Shown here: positions 26,213 to 37,794 of the stretch, one piece after another | Position numbering within the stretch: the stretch's first letter is position 1 | Layout: the number at the start of each line of letters is the position of its first letter | Assembly: GCA_001599935.1 (NCBI GenBank) | Contig: BCIJ01000001.1 | Span: forward strand, 932,277-996,276 | DNA from: Holtermannia corniformis | Lineage: Eukaryota; Basidiomycota; Tremellomycetes; Holtermanniales | Length of the DNA stretch: 64,000 nucleotides | Direction: 5' to 3' | Notes under the pieces: model-generated | Databases searched by the model: none | Seen by the model: the letters and a program-made list of their open reading frames with translations, nothing else | What the model was told of the DNA's origin: nothing | Position numbers and translations under genes: made by a program

Positions 26213-26653
26213 ATGATCTACCCTCGTCCTGGTACCCCGCACCCGGCGTTCTCGCCCTCTTCCACGTCGTGGTCCTCGTCTTCATCCTCGTCGTCGACAC
26301 TTTACCATTCTCCCCGCCCTCTCCACTTCCACTTGGCTCCCATCCCTTCCCCGACCCCTCCTTCGCTCCTCCACCGCCGCTCATCCTCATGCTCGTCTTG
26401 CTCGTCGGCGTCGTTCCCAAGCCCAACCACACCGCCGCCACCAACACCAACTGAGCACGGGCAGTACGCGGAGCAGCAGTCTCAAAAGCAACAACAAGCT
26501 GCCAAGCGACCACCACTCAAGCGCCGCGATACCCCGAGGCCCGTCGCAACACTCGCAGAGCTCACGGCAGAGCAAGACAGCAAGCGCCAAAAGCTCTCAC
26601 CAAAACAATTCACAAGCGTGATCGATCTAGGCGTCTGGACTGTGGTCGAGTAG
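26213..26653 (+). CDS. Small Ser/Pro-rich protein of unknown function
   Basis: An uninterrupted frame of 146 codons starts at 26213 (MIYPRPGTPHPAFSP) in a favourable AAGCACA context. The N-terminal two thirds are low complexity, rich in Ser and Pro. The C-terminal third is more ordered: KRPPLKRRDTPRPVATLAEL and KLSPKQFTSVIDLGVWTVVE. The closing hydrophobic/acidic peptide looks like a short interaction motif. No domain is recognised; it may be a nuclear regulator because of the Lys/Arg clusters, but that is a guess. Confidence 0.5.
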   Translation: MIYPRPGTPHPAFSPSSTSWSSSSSSSSTLYHSPRPLHFHLAPIPSPTPPSLLHRRSSSCSSCSSASFPSPTTPPPPTPTEHGQYAEQQSQKQQQAAKRPPLKRRDTPRPVATLAELTAEQDSKRQKLSPKQFTSVIDLGVWTVVE

Positions 26654-26820
26654 GCGAGGCGAGGCGCGGGAGGAGGGGAGGCTCAGTTGTATTACCAGTG
26701 TAACGAAGACGAGGTCGCAATAGACTCTAATGAAATGCCAACCATTCAACTATATCGTTTCTGAACGCCGAGAACGCTACAATAAATGACATGCTGCACA
26801 GATGATACACACGCCCACGC

Positions 26821-29800
26821 TCAGAGTGCCTCATCGTCGCTCGCATCCTCGTCGAGCCCAAAGATGGCCTTGATGTCCGCCATCGTGTTCGCCTTGTCCT
26901 TGTCCTGCCGGCCGGCAAGCGACGCGTTCACGAGCGCCGTCTTGTGGCGTTCTGTACACATGTCAGCTCGGGCGCCGGACCCGCGGTCAACTTACGGATC
27001 TTGAGGATGCGTTTCTCTGTGGGCACGGCCGATCAGCGCTGAGCGGGCAGAGGCCGCAGAGACGTACCGATAGTCCCGCGGATGATGAAGCGCGTCACGA
27101 ACACGGGCTTGGTCTGACCTAGGCGGTGGACGCGGTCGATTGCTTGCGCTTCCGTCGCTTCGTTCCACCACGTGTCCATCATGAAGACATCTGCACAGTC
27201 AGCCTTGGCTTGTAGATTGAGGTGACCAGAGGCTTACAGTTCGCCATCGTACTGGTCAAGTGTGAGCAAATCTTATCACGGACAGACGCTGACGTACAGA
27301 TTGAGCCCGACACCGCCCGCCTTGAGAGAGATCAGGAGCACAACAGGCTCATCGTGCTTCTTGCCAAACTCTTCGACCGTCGCCGCACGCTGGTTCTGCG
27401 TCATGGACCCGTCGAACCGTCTGAGCATGGGTCAACCCGGCTTTTCTGAAATGAAAACGGCGACTAACAGCCACTTGATCCCTTGCTTATCAAGCGTGTT
27501 CTCGATCAAGTCTGCACTTGCCATCAGCATCCGAGCTCGTCAAAGCAGAAGACGCACCGAGAAAGGACGTGAATTGCGAAAAGACGAGTGCCTTGGCCGT
27601 CGAATCCTCCTCACGCAGTGCTTCGAGCTTGCGCACCAGCGCGCGCAGTTTCGTACTCGCAACGAGATCAATCTTGTCCAGCACAATCTTGTCATCGTCG
27701 GCACCAGGCTGGTTGGGCATGAGTGGGTTGTGGCGGGCGCGCCGACGCTTGACGGTCGTAAGTTGAGAGCTGGTGAATGGCCCCTTCTGGCACATGGGGC
27801 AGAGTGCCGGCGTGTTGAGGTCTTCGCATCGGCCGATGAACTCGTCGATGCAGTCGCGGCATCTGCGGTGTGTCAGCAGACATATCATACAGTCGCTTCA
27901 ACGCACCCGCGGTGGTAGCAGGGCAGCAAGACCTCGTCAAAGATCTCCGACGTGCACAGCATACACTCGGGTGCGTCCTCGGCCTCGCCAAGCTCTTTGA
28001 GCACCTTGAGCGCATATGCCGGATCGACGTAGCCTTCGGAATCGTCGGCGCCGCCCGAGAACAGCGCAATCATTTCTTTGACGCTCGTCTCGCCGTTGGT
28101 GAGTTTATTGCTGACAAGGTCGTTGGCTGCATGACCGTCCTCGTCTGACGACTTGTTCATCACAAGCAACGGGTGATCCACAGCTTGGCGAAGTCTGTTA
28201 GGTGTCAGCCGAGTTCATCGAGCGTCTGTGGATCTACTTCATGATCATGGCCAAGATGGACGTGTAGTTTGCCGTCGCTTTGCCCTCGCTGTCGAGCTCG
28301 ATAAATCGCCGCTTGGCTCGACTTTCAAGCTCTTGGTAAATCTTCTTCTCTGTCCGCGAGAAGACTAGTGTCTCGATTGTGACCTTCAAGGTGTCAGAAA
28401 TGACCTTTCTCGCAGTCCACACGCACCGTCTTCTCGGGCAAGTCCACGATCAGCTTGCCATCCCGATCGCGCATATTCTTCTCTCTTCTAAGCAGACATG
28501 TCTCGAGAATGTACTGGACTACGTTGAGTGCCTTTGGATCTTGCGCCAGGAATGGCAATGTGACGAAAGTGCGGAAGAAGCTGGCGCACGTTAGTAACCC
28601 TGCGAAGCATCGACTGCGTGCGCACGAATATTGGCCCCATGGCTCGAGCTGCAGGAAGTGGCTGCAGTGTATCAGCCAAGGTCTTATCAAACAGCATCAC
28701 ACGTACAGCAGAGAATACAGATCCTCAAGTCGATTGACGATCGGAGTTCCTGAGAGCGCCCATCGCCGCTGTGCCTTCAAGTCGTAGCACGCTTTGGAAC
28801 TCTGTGCCGTGCGGTTCTTGATGTTATGCGCTTCGTCTGCGGCGACTCCATGAGCTGTCATCATAGAACACCGTTCGACGTACCCAGTACCACACGAAGG
28901 AACTCGTCTAGTGACTGTCAACGCCCTCCGACCGACTACCACATACTCACAGTCATAGATACTGCCCCCCTCGTACGTCGACTTGTCCTTGTCCCGTTTC
29001 CACTTGACATGCTCGCTAGCGAGCGTCCCATACGATGTGATGATGACATCGACCTTCTTCTTGCCCTCTTGAGCCAGCAGCAGATCAATGTCCTTGCGGT
29101 CGTTGCCGTGCCACATGACGCTGTGTAACGACCCCGACACAGACATCTTTGCGAGCTCGCTCTCCCACTGGCTGGCGAGGGACACCGGGCAGACGACGAG
29201 TGTAGCACGCGCAACGGGCGTGGCCTTTTTGGTACTGGCGACTGCACGCCATTGGCTCGACAAGGTGATCTGCTTGAACTTGCGCCGCTTGGAAGCGCTG
29301 TCCTCGTCAACTGGCGAGCTTGGCGTGTCGGCGTCGCTGTCGACCGAGTCGCCCTCGCGGTTGAGATGTATGAGAGCGGCGAGCATACTGATCCGCGTTA
29401 GCATGGAGACCAAAGTGCCTCGTGAACTCGTACCAAGTCTTGCCCATACCTGTTGACCTCATCAGCTGTCATGACCCAACAGCGCGAACCACTTACCCAT
29501 CGAATCCGCCAGGATCCCTCCCCTCGCTCGAGTGCTGTTCTTCGGCATCTTCGAATCCAACTCGCCACTGTATGGGTTCCAATAGAATAACCGGCTAGGG
29601 TCCACCACATCGTCGTCGTCTTCGATCTCAATCGGGCCATTTGGGTCGGTCTCTTTGCGAAAGGCATACCTGACGCCGATCAGGTTGTCGTATTTTGTCA
29701 GGAAGGCACTCACTCTTCCCACAGAGGATGCAGAGACTCATCCCTGACCGTGTCACCCGTCTCAAGGCCGTTCATCCACCTGCAGGGCGTGAGAGGGCAG

Positions 29801-31526
29801 CTCATATCTAGGTGATTGCAACCCACATCAAGGCTTGCTTCTGGTATGGTCGCAAGGTGTACAGAAAGGTATCTGGCGGATCCATCTCGCCAAGTCGTTG
29901 ATCGTTCATTTGCGCTCTGTCGCACTGGTCAAGTATATCCTCTCAGAGTCACGCAGCACGCACTTGTGATAGATCATCTCGAGCTCGTTCATCTGTTCGT
30001 CATTGAGTTTCTCCGCCTCATCGCCGCTGTCGTCTTCATCTGCTGCCTTCGCTTTGGCCTTGCCCTTGCTTTTGGAACCATTCGTCGCCAAGGTGGTCTG
30101 AGACGATCCCTTCGCACCCTGTTTGACGGGACTAGCGCTCCGACTTGCAACGGCTTGCGATGCCTCGCGGAACATCTCGAGCGACTTTTCATCAATCACA
30201 ATCTTGCCGTTCTTCTTGCGCGCTGTCGAGATGGCGTTTGAGCGAAGCGGCTTGATCCCGATGCGAGCTGGCCGTCATCAGCTCCACTACCGAAACCTGA
30301 ACTGAGCGCACCAAACAACGTCCCGAGGGCGTCTTTGCGTATCCGCATCGCCTCTTCCTCTCCTGTTTCCTTCTCGTCCTGCCAGAATGTACCGCTTTCT
30401 TTGCGGTCACCGAACGGCGAGATGGGCGTGTCAAACGCCTGGCGCGTCAGGAAGACGCGAACGGAGAGTAGGATCGTGTCGCCTGTGCGAATGTTCTCCG
30501 GGCAGTCGATGATGTGGCCGTCGAGATCGACTGCAACATGTGAGCGCTGAGCCAGGCAAGGGACGCGGATGGATACGCACTGATCCCAGTATCGAGCAGA
30601 TGAGCGAGAAAGTTGGCATCGTTGACAGGCAATCGGCCGACTGCGATTGTCAGTATGCGCCCGCCGAATCTCCGACAGTGACTAACCCTCTGATCGTGAC
30701 ATGAAAGGCACAACAGTCAGTGCATGGACTAACGCTCGTATGCCACTAACCGAAGCCTCTGGCGTTCCTTGACAAACGTCAGCTTGTGCGCTTCGACCGA
30801 GTACCCGTCACTCACTTGAACCTGATGACGGTATCTGCCTTCTTCTTGGCCGCCGCACCCTTCTTTGTCTATCCCACCGTCAGCGCATGCCTACAGCGCC
30901 GAGCAACACACCACAGCCGGCTTCTTGCCCAAGCCCATCGCGCCAAGCGTCATCTGCTTACCCCCGATCGGCTTGACCGTCGGCTTGACCAGTTTGCCAT
31001 TCACCAACTTGCCCGGCCCAGCCTTGTACTCAGTCTTGACAACCGCAGGTCTCTCACGTTCCGGTTTTTGTCGCTCAAAGAAGACTTTGGCACCGGGCGA
31101 GCAGTAGCCTCTTCCTTTGGACAGACTCCATCCCTCGCTGCACAGCTCGCCGATGTAGCCTCTACGAAAGTCGCGCGGGAGGTTGGAGGATGAAGGGTAG
31201 TCTGGCGCTGGGCGCTTGCCGGGCTTGATGGGCGTTGGCAGCATTTCGATATCCGAGTCGGAATCGAGCCGAGCTCTGGCTGTTGGTGTGCTCTGGCGCT
31301 CCGCCTGGACCTTGATTTTGCTTCCACCTGCAGACCCGTTCGCAGCTGAAGAGCTCTTGATAGGCGATCCTCGAGCGCTGGAGCTTGGCCCGGCCACAGC
31401 CTGAGCTCTCTCGTCCTCTGAATCATCCGAGTCATCCGAAAAGAAGAGCTTTGGCTCTTCGTTTTTCGCAGGCGGAGTTACAGACATTGGCCTCGCGTCT
31501 GCCGGCTCATGGTCTGGGTCGTCCAT
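26821..31526 (-). CDS. RAD5: DNA repair ATPase/ubiquitin ligase RAD5 (HLTF family)
   Basis: RAD5 promotes error-free post-replication repair by polyubiquitylating PCNA and remodelling forks in the nucleus. The N-terminus is acidic and Ser-rich ([13 protein letters not shown]). A HIRAN-like region follows ([40 protein letters not shown]). The SNF2 ATPase has [11 protein letters not shown], motif [30 protein letters not shown], the DEAH box [11 protein letters not shown] and [22 protein letters not shown] finger is inserted as in Rad5: [20 protein letters not shown] with CRDCIDEF and CPMCQKG. The helicase C half has [30 protein letters not shown] and [14 protein letters not shown]. The stop at 26821-26823 follows SDDEAL. 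About twenty short introns are needed. Motif I has Ser where most relatives have Glu (DEMGLGKT). Confidence 0.93.
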
Positions 31527-31711
31527 GCCGAAGCTGATGTGAAGCGAGAACGAATCGCAAAAGTCTGGTAACGCGTCAGCTTGATAGATCGCGTCGATGC
31601 AGGAACCGGGCTACCGTGGGAAAGTGCACTGACCTCGGGTGGCCACTCCGGTGCGGCTGTCCTCTGCTTCGCAAACAAGACTGCCGGATGTAACATGGTT
31701 CATCTATGCAT

Positions 31712-33444
31712 CTAGACTTCCATCACATCCATGTCCTCGTCTGCCGCCGCCTTGCGCTCCTCGGCCGGCACGAGCGCTTCCAACTCTTCGCGGCTGGTAT
31801 CGGCGCCTTCTTCACCCTGCAGCAAGTTCACGAGGCGTTCGATCGCCTCTTTGATCTGGTTTCACGGCATCAGTCCCATTCGAGCAGCTCGTGGTTTGAC
31901 GGTACGCACCTTGTCATCCGACTCGACCTTGTGCGCCTCACGCACGACGATATACGCCCCACGTTTCCGAAGCGCCACTCGGCCTGTATGAGCTGGTCGA
32001 CTGTATCAGCCGGGTCCAACCTGTCAACGCACACGACTCACTCGATGAAAGCAGTAGCAGGATCTCGACACACATCAGGCGGAGCACATGGTCCCGCTCG
32101 CGGATTTTGTCAGGGCCGAGAAACTGTAGTGTGGCGGGGAGGAGTTCCATGTCCTGCGCAAGCAGCATGTCAGAACCGGTGCGGGCATCCACAGCACGTC
32201 ACAATGTACCTCCATATCGACCTCTTCAGGTCCCATGAGTGGGCTTAGGACCCAAGGCAGGACATCGACGCCCTTGACTTTGCGCGACGTATCCGAAGGC
32301 AGCGTCACTCGGTCATCTGCGCCAATTAGGATAGGTACGTGATGGAGTTGGACCTGACGCACCTTCGGTCGCAAGCAAGAATGCATGGGATGCACGGTCC
32401 ATCGCACAGTTTTTGATACAGCCCAGCGCACCGCCGCGGCGGATCGTGTCGGCGTGCTCGGTGTACGGCACGATCTTTGTGAGCAGCGGCTCGTCTGTCG
32501 GGCTTGGGTCTGTGAAGAGCGGGAAGGGTGGGTAAGGGTGCAGCAGCAGAGGTCGTGTAGCGGGAAGCTGCATCATCGTCAGCACAGGACCACCATCCTC
32601 GTCTATACATGACACACCATGCTGATGTTTGCAAACACGCTCGCCAAGAAATGCACGCCTCCCTTCCTCTTTGCCTTCCTCAGCACCTCTGCATCACTCG
32701 ATTTGACCCCTTCGCTCGCGCCATCCTCGAACGCCTGCACCAAAGCTCTGATCGCCTCGACATCACACGTGTCAAGCTGTTCCTTGCCCGGGATGTGGAT
32801 CTTGTCTCTCATCTCGGGCTCGCGGTAGTCTGGGTGAACGGTCGATGAGCCCGCGCGGGATGCGGGCAGGTAGTAGGGCGGTGTGGACGACGGGAGCGGG
32901 GTGAGAGGGATGCGGAGGTTTGCAAAAGTGGAAGTCAGGGTCGGGTGGGAGGATAGGTTGGAGAGCAGCATGGCCGACAGGGGGGAGAGAGGGGATGTCG
33001 GGTTCTGCGGGGTGGTGAGTTACGAGGCTATAGTGAGACGGCGACATACAGCAGTATACGAGACGATGAAGACGAGGAATTCCTCATCGACAAGGTGCCG
33101 CGCAACCGCAAGTGTGTCAGCCAGGTTCACCAAGGCTGAAAGCGCATCATGCGCAATGTGCTGGGATCCCATTAGCTCCATCACCTACGCCCACTGGGCC
33201 AGCTCACCGCCTGATCCCGACAGAGTACACACAGATCCTTGAGCGCCTTGATCTTGACCTCGTTCGCATTCCCTTGGCTGGCCGCCGCCGCCGAAGCGAG
33301 ACCACCACCACCACCAGAAGGGATGAAGATGTGCCGGTTCGGGCTTGAGCGCGCCGTGTGGCCAAGCAAGTTTTGGAGGGCGAGGTGACGCGCTGCCGGG
33401 TGGGATGAAGATAGAAACTCGAAGAGCTCTGCGAGGTCTGCCAT
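31712..33444 (-). CDS. HGH1: HGH1-type armadillo protein (eEF2 folding factor)
   Basis: The protein has HEAT/armadillo-like helical repeats from the start at 33444 (MADLAELFEFLSSSHPAARH; ALQNLLGH) through ALVNLADTLAVARHLV and AMLLSNLSSHPTLTSTF. Family-diagnostic parts are FLASVFANISM, a GGALGCIKNCAMD phrase, LLPWVLSPLMGPEE-like WVLSPLMGPEEVDMED, and LLPATLQFLGPDKIRERD followed by CVEILLLL. It ends in a charged tail, EERKAAADEDMDVMEV, with stop at 31712-31714. Yeast Hgh1 helps TRiC/CCT and Hsp90 fold elongation factor 2. Seven or so short introns are needed. It shares an intergenic region of about 220 bases with the divergent HSCB gene. Confidence 0.9.
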
Positions 33445-33663
33445 TGTCGATGGTGATGCAGCGAGCGAGACGGTCAGCTTGGCCGTCAACTTTCCCAGCG
33501 GGCCTATTCGCGGCGGTGGAGGTCGCACATAGCAACGCACTCGCGGTACTATTGCCCCCGACCGGATCCCCGAGAAGCCGCGGCGCTCGGCAGCGTCATG
33601 CTTCGCCCGAAAAGTTGAATCACCGATGCCATCGCTCTCCTAGATCTTACAACGACAGCGCAG

Positions 33664-34655
33664 ATGGCCAGCATGTCACTCAAGAACTCTACACGGTTGG
33701 CACGCACGCTGCTCGAGCCGACAGTCCGCTGGCAAACACCCAGGCGGATCGTACTCCGCCAGGCAGCCAGCCTGTCCACTTCAGCTGTACGCACTCGGCC
33801 CCAAGTGCACGCCACCACCGCATCCTCCTCCTCGGCTTCGACCTCCAACACTGCGCCTGTATCACTCAAGCGATGCCCGAAATGCTCGCGCTCAGTGCTA
33901 CTGCTCGTCACGCCGTGCCCGTACTGCTCGACGCTGCTCCCGATGCCAAACGAAGTAAGCCACCATGCGCTGCTTGGGCTCTCGTCACCAGCAGAGGGTG
34001 CGACGGTCGTGGACGAGATGCACGAGCTGCCGGGGAACGGGTTCGAGGTCGATGTCAAGGATCTGAGGAATCGCATGCTGCAGAGGCAACGAGACTTTCA
34101 CCCGGATCGATTCCAGGGTCAAGGCGAGCAGCTCGAGCTCGCAAAAGCAATGAGCGGGCGCGTCAACAAGGCATACTCGGTCTTGTGCGATGACCTCAAG
34201 CGCGCTCAGTATCTGGTAGGTCGCCTGGTGGAGAAATCGGGATCGCTGGCTGACACTGACTCCTTTCAGCTCAAGCTGTTTGGCACCCCGACTCTCGAGA
34301 CGGACAACATGACGGACCCGACAATGTTGATGGCTGTGCTCGAAGCACGCGAGGTGTTGGAAGATGCGGCTAGCGAGGCTGAAGTCGAGACGCTGCGAGA
34401 GGAGAATGACGGTGCGTCTGGCGCTGGCCATCCGATTTCTCACAGCCCGCTGATCGTACCACAGAGCGGATAAAGGATTCGACGGCGTCGCTGCGTGCTG
34501 CGTTTGCACAAACGCCACCCGACCTCGAGGCCGCCAAGCAGCACACGACCGAGCTACGCTACTGGCGTGGCCTCGAAGACGCTGCGCGAGAGTGGAAGCT
34601 CGTCTCGCCCGGCGAGCACCGCGAGGGCAAGCAGGCGACCTGTCTGGTTGATTGA
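33664..34655 (+). CDS. JAC1: Iron-sulphur cluster co-chaperone HSCB/Jac1
   Basis: A J-domain co-chaperone hands Fe-S clusters from Isu1 scaffold to clients with mitochondrial Hsp70. The start at 33664 begins a mitochondrial presequence (MASMSLKNSTRLARTLLEP). An N-terminal zinc-binding pair, CPKCSRSVLLLVTPCPYC, is present, as in human HSCB but not in yeast Jac1. The J-domain carries DFHPDRFQGQGEQLELAKA with the essential HPD, then SGRVNKAYSVLCDDLKRAQY. The C-terminal Isu-binding three-helix region includes DPTMLMAVLEAREVLEDA. A 53-base intron at 34412-34464 joins EENDE to RIKDSTASLRAAF, and the protein ends EGKQATCLVD at 34655. The next gene downstream is SDH2, a known HSCB client. Confidence 0.93.
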
Positions 34656-35014
34656 AGACCGAGCCGAGTCGGCACCGTCTGCGCTTCGGCCGATCGACCA
34701 ATCATGCACTGGTGCTCTCTCAGCGTTGGGGGTGAGGGGACCCGTGTGGGGTTTAGGATCGGGGTACGATCTGTTGTAGCTGCTATGAGATGATTGATGC
34801 GTGCATGAGGAGCGCTGTCTGCTCGCGGCTAGACTGCTGGCCGTCCACAAGCACCGTCCAAGACCGAAGCCTCTACCTGCCAATTCCCCCGCGACGATCG
34901 TGCCTACTCCGATTTCTTCCGAGCCAATCACCGCTGACGCGATTCACCCTCCCAACAGCTCGAAATCGGGAACCGCACCAGCACCACCGTCGTCAAGCAC
35001 ACGCACCACCACCA

Positions 35015-36253
35015 ATGTTCACTCCTTCCCTCCGTCCCGCATTCCGCCTCGCTGCCACCGCCACGGCCTCCTCTTCTTCCTTGACGCCCGCCGCCGTCGC
35101 CGTCGCGGCCCGATCGTTCACCTCGTCGGCACCGGCGTCGCTCGCCACGCCGTCCGACGCTCCGGCAAAGCAGTCCAAGCTCAAGGAGATCAAGATCTAC
35201 CGCTGGGTCAGTGTGCCTGCAGGAGTACTAGCCGCCAGGCTATACAGTCTATATGTAGGGACTGACAAATCGCCACTAGAACCCCGACACGCCAACGGTC
35301 AAGCCAAAGCTCGAGTCGTTCAAGGTCGATCTCTCGCAATGCGGTCCAATGATGCTCGATGCCTTGGTACGTCTCTGACCTTGTCAGTCTGTCGAGCTGA
35401 CCCGGCCCAGATCAAAATCAAGAACGAGGTTGACCCAACGCTCACGTTCCGCCGCTCGTGCCGCGAGGGCATCTGCGGCTCGTGCGCCATGAACATTGAC
35501 GGCGTCAACACGCTCGCGTGCTTGTGCCGCATTGACAAGGATGAGAGCAAGGCGACCAAGATCTACCCCCTGCCACACAGTGAGTTGATGCCTCGGCCCC
35601 GTTGTACTCTGCACTATGCCAGCGACTCTCGCTGCGCTGTCAGTTGATCAACGGCGTTGGGTCACCCACATACTAACACTTGCAGTGTATGTGGTCAAGG
35701 ACATTGTCGCCGACCTCACCCTCTTCTAGTGCGTCCCCTCATGCTCAGCCGCCCCACACTAACACCCACAGCAAACAATACAAGTCGGTCGAGCCCTTCC
35801 TCAAGAACGACAACGTGCCCGAAAAGGGCGAGTTCCTCCAGTCGCCCGAAGACCGCCGCAAGCTCGACGGCATGTACGAGTGTATCCTCTGCGCCTGCTG
35901 CTCGACTTCGTGCCCGTCCTACTGGTGGAACCAGGACGAGTACCTGGGGCCGGCTGTGCTGATGCAGGCTTACCGCTGGATGGCCGACTCGAGAGTGCGT
36001 CGCAGTGTCACATGCAGGATTGCAAGACTGACGCGTGAACAGGATTCATACGGCGCTCAGCGCAAGGCCAAGATGGAAAACTCGCTCTCGCTCTACCGCT
36101 GCCACACCATCTTCAACGTATGTCCCTCCCCTCTCTTCATTCAGTCGGCTTACTCACACCGCCCAGTGCTCGCGAACATGCCCCAAGGGCCTCAACCCGG
36201 CCATGGCGATCGCAAAGATGAAGCTCGAGATGGCGACCGACTCGTCTTCATAG
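35015..36253 (+). CDS. SDH2: Succinate dehydrogenase iron-sulphur subunit
   Basis: This is the electron-transfer subunit of respiratory complex II in the mitochondrial inner membrane. The start at 35015 opens a long Ala/Ser presequence. Mature sequence: [28 protein letters not shown], then the [2Fe-2S] ligands CREGICGSC and TLAC; after the plant-type domain the [4Fe-4S] and [3Fe-4S] ligands appear in [12 protein letters not shown] and [19 protein letters not shown]. Seven exons have short introns, including one splitting PH from [11 protein letters not shown]. The stop is at 36251-36253. Two L/I-Y-R motifs, IYR near the mature N-terminus and LYR before CHTIFN, match the HSCB-docking motifs described in SDHB. 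Confidence 0.97.
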
Positions 36254-36823
36254 ACTGGCGCGTCTTGTCGTGAAAGGGCTTTAGGAGGGTGTGTTTTACT
36301 TTGCATGTATTATCATCACGATACCTTGGAGCCTGGTATTGGGAACCTGGGGCTTTCGCTTCGATCGTGCCGGGTCGCGTCTGCGCTTCGGAGATGAGAG
36401 TTACTGGAGCGAAGCTCATACTAGCGCCGTCGCAGGCTGCTGCAGCGTATGCTAGCCTGTTTAGCGGACGAGTCGCTCTATATAGACCAGGGAGTGCCGT
36501 CCTCGCGCCGGCGTTAGTTATCGCTCGAACGCTAAGAGCCCACTGCGTCGCTCATTCATGCTGGCTTTCCATATCTTCGATGCGATGTGAAGTAGTACAA
36601 AGTCGAGTCTACCGCGGTCTTCCCTCTATTCTGTCTTCTGACAAGGAAAGGAAGTGGATCCAGCTCTGTACTACGCCATCGCATCTCGGTCGCCACCGCT
36701 CCCTTTCGCATGTCCTCCCTTGCACTGAAGGCGCCTTCTTGCAGGAAGCTAGTGAGCGAGCGTATAAGACGCGCAGATTTCCTCTCTGTCGAGGCTGTCT
36801 TTCAGATAACCACTTGCACAGAC
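36254..36823. other. Spacer SDH2 / small gene
   Basis: It contains the SDH2 3' region and the probable promoter of the small gene starting at 36824. A TATA-like run, CTATATAGACC, is at about 36478. No further coding or RNA gene is seen. Confidence 0.35.
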
Positions 36824-37096
36824 ATGTCTACGCAACAAACAAATGACAGTACCACCCAGCCATACGAGCCCATATACCACTACAGGGTCGGAAAGCCCAA
36901 TTCGTCTGTGCTAGAGCGCAGTCTTTATAGGGAAAAAGGACCCGCCGTGAAATTCATCTGCAGTCCTAATGGGGTGAGGTGGCGTCTGCGTACCTTGTCG
37001 TGGAAGCTGACATGATGACAGTCCGGTTGCGTCCTCGAAGCGAGGCAATCGGACGGAACGTGGGTCAAAGAGCCACTTGTCACGGATTCTGCATAG
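36824..37096 (+). CDS. Small two-exon gene, product unrecognised (74 residues)
   Basis: This gene is too short and too split to be seen as a single frame. Exon 1 (36824-36973) gives 50 codons starting MSTQQTNDSTTQPYEPIYHY and ending AVKFICSPNG. A 48-base intron (36974-37021) has GTGAGG at the 5' end and GCTGACATGATGACAG at the 3' end. Exon 2 continues in phase 0 with SGCVLEARQSDGTWVKEPLV and stops at 37094-37096. The intron has the same consensus and size as those in recognised genes here, which is the main support. The protein is polar with a Thr/Gln-rich N-terminus; I recognise no domain. A spurious match by chance is possible. Confidence 0.5.
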
Positions 37097-37794
37097 CAGC
37101 AGTGCATCTGTACTTTGTATCATGGTGTTTACATCTGATGCACATCTAGAACGCGCCGGGGGCATTCGGCGGAGAACGATGAATTGACTGTGAAGGGCGT
37201 CAGAGACTGAGCTACTGACGCCTGATCAGCGCCATGCTCCAGGTCGCGCAATGGTGTTAGATGATGGGGAAGAACCGTGATGCATCTCGCTCGCTACGGC
37301 TCTACTTTGTAGGTTTTCGCCTACAACTCTGACGTCCCTGATGTCTCGCCGGATGCAGTATCCTAGGCGTCTTGCCTACATCCTCTGCGCGCCAGACTTG
37401 TCTTGGCTACATCCGCGCCGGATGTAGTGTTCGCCGGATCCGGCGCCCTCCGCCGGGATGGCTGGCTGCGTGGCGTAATCCAACAAATGGGAACCTCGCG
37501 CTGTTTCTCGATGATGACTGGCAGGGCGGAGCAAGGGATGCGCCGGGTCGCTGGTTACTGACTGGCTGTGTCACTTGACACGAGCTCGATGAACAATCCC
37601 AGTAGTAGTCAGATGTGCGTGACTGTACCAGCTTGAACGATTACAAGTGCAGACGTGCTCGACGCGTTCAACGTTGCACACGGTCGAGTGCAATCGTCCA
37701 CTCTACCTGACAAACGACAACGTTACAGACCAAGAAGTACATGCAATAGCAAGCGAACAAGATGATACCCTGATACAACTCGGTCCGAGCGCGC
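37097..37794. other. Hairpin-rich spacer
   Basis: No supportable gene lies between the small gene and the stop of the convergent HMG-box gene. The part 37330-37450 is dominated by inverted-repeat motifs built from CTACATCC/GGATGTAG and CGCCGG (see repeat entry). Confidence 0.5.
37407..37445. repeat. Adjacent perfect inverted repeat and palindrome
   Basis: Bases 37407-37427 form a perfect hairpin: CTACATCCG, a three-base CGC loop, CGGATGTAG. Four bases later, 37432-37445 is the 14-base palindrome CGCCGGATCCGGCG. Related half-sites (GGATGCAGTATCC near 37352, CTACATCC near 37376) lie just upstream. Confidence 0.75.
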
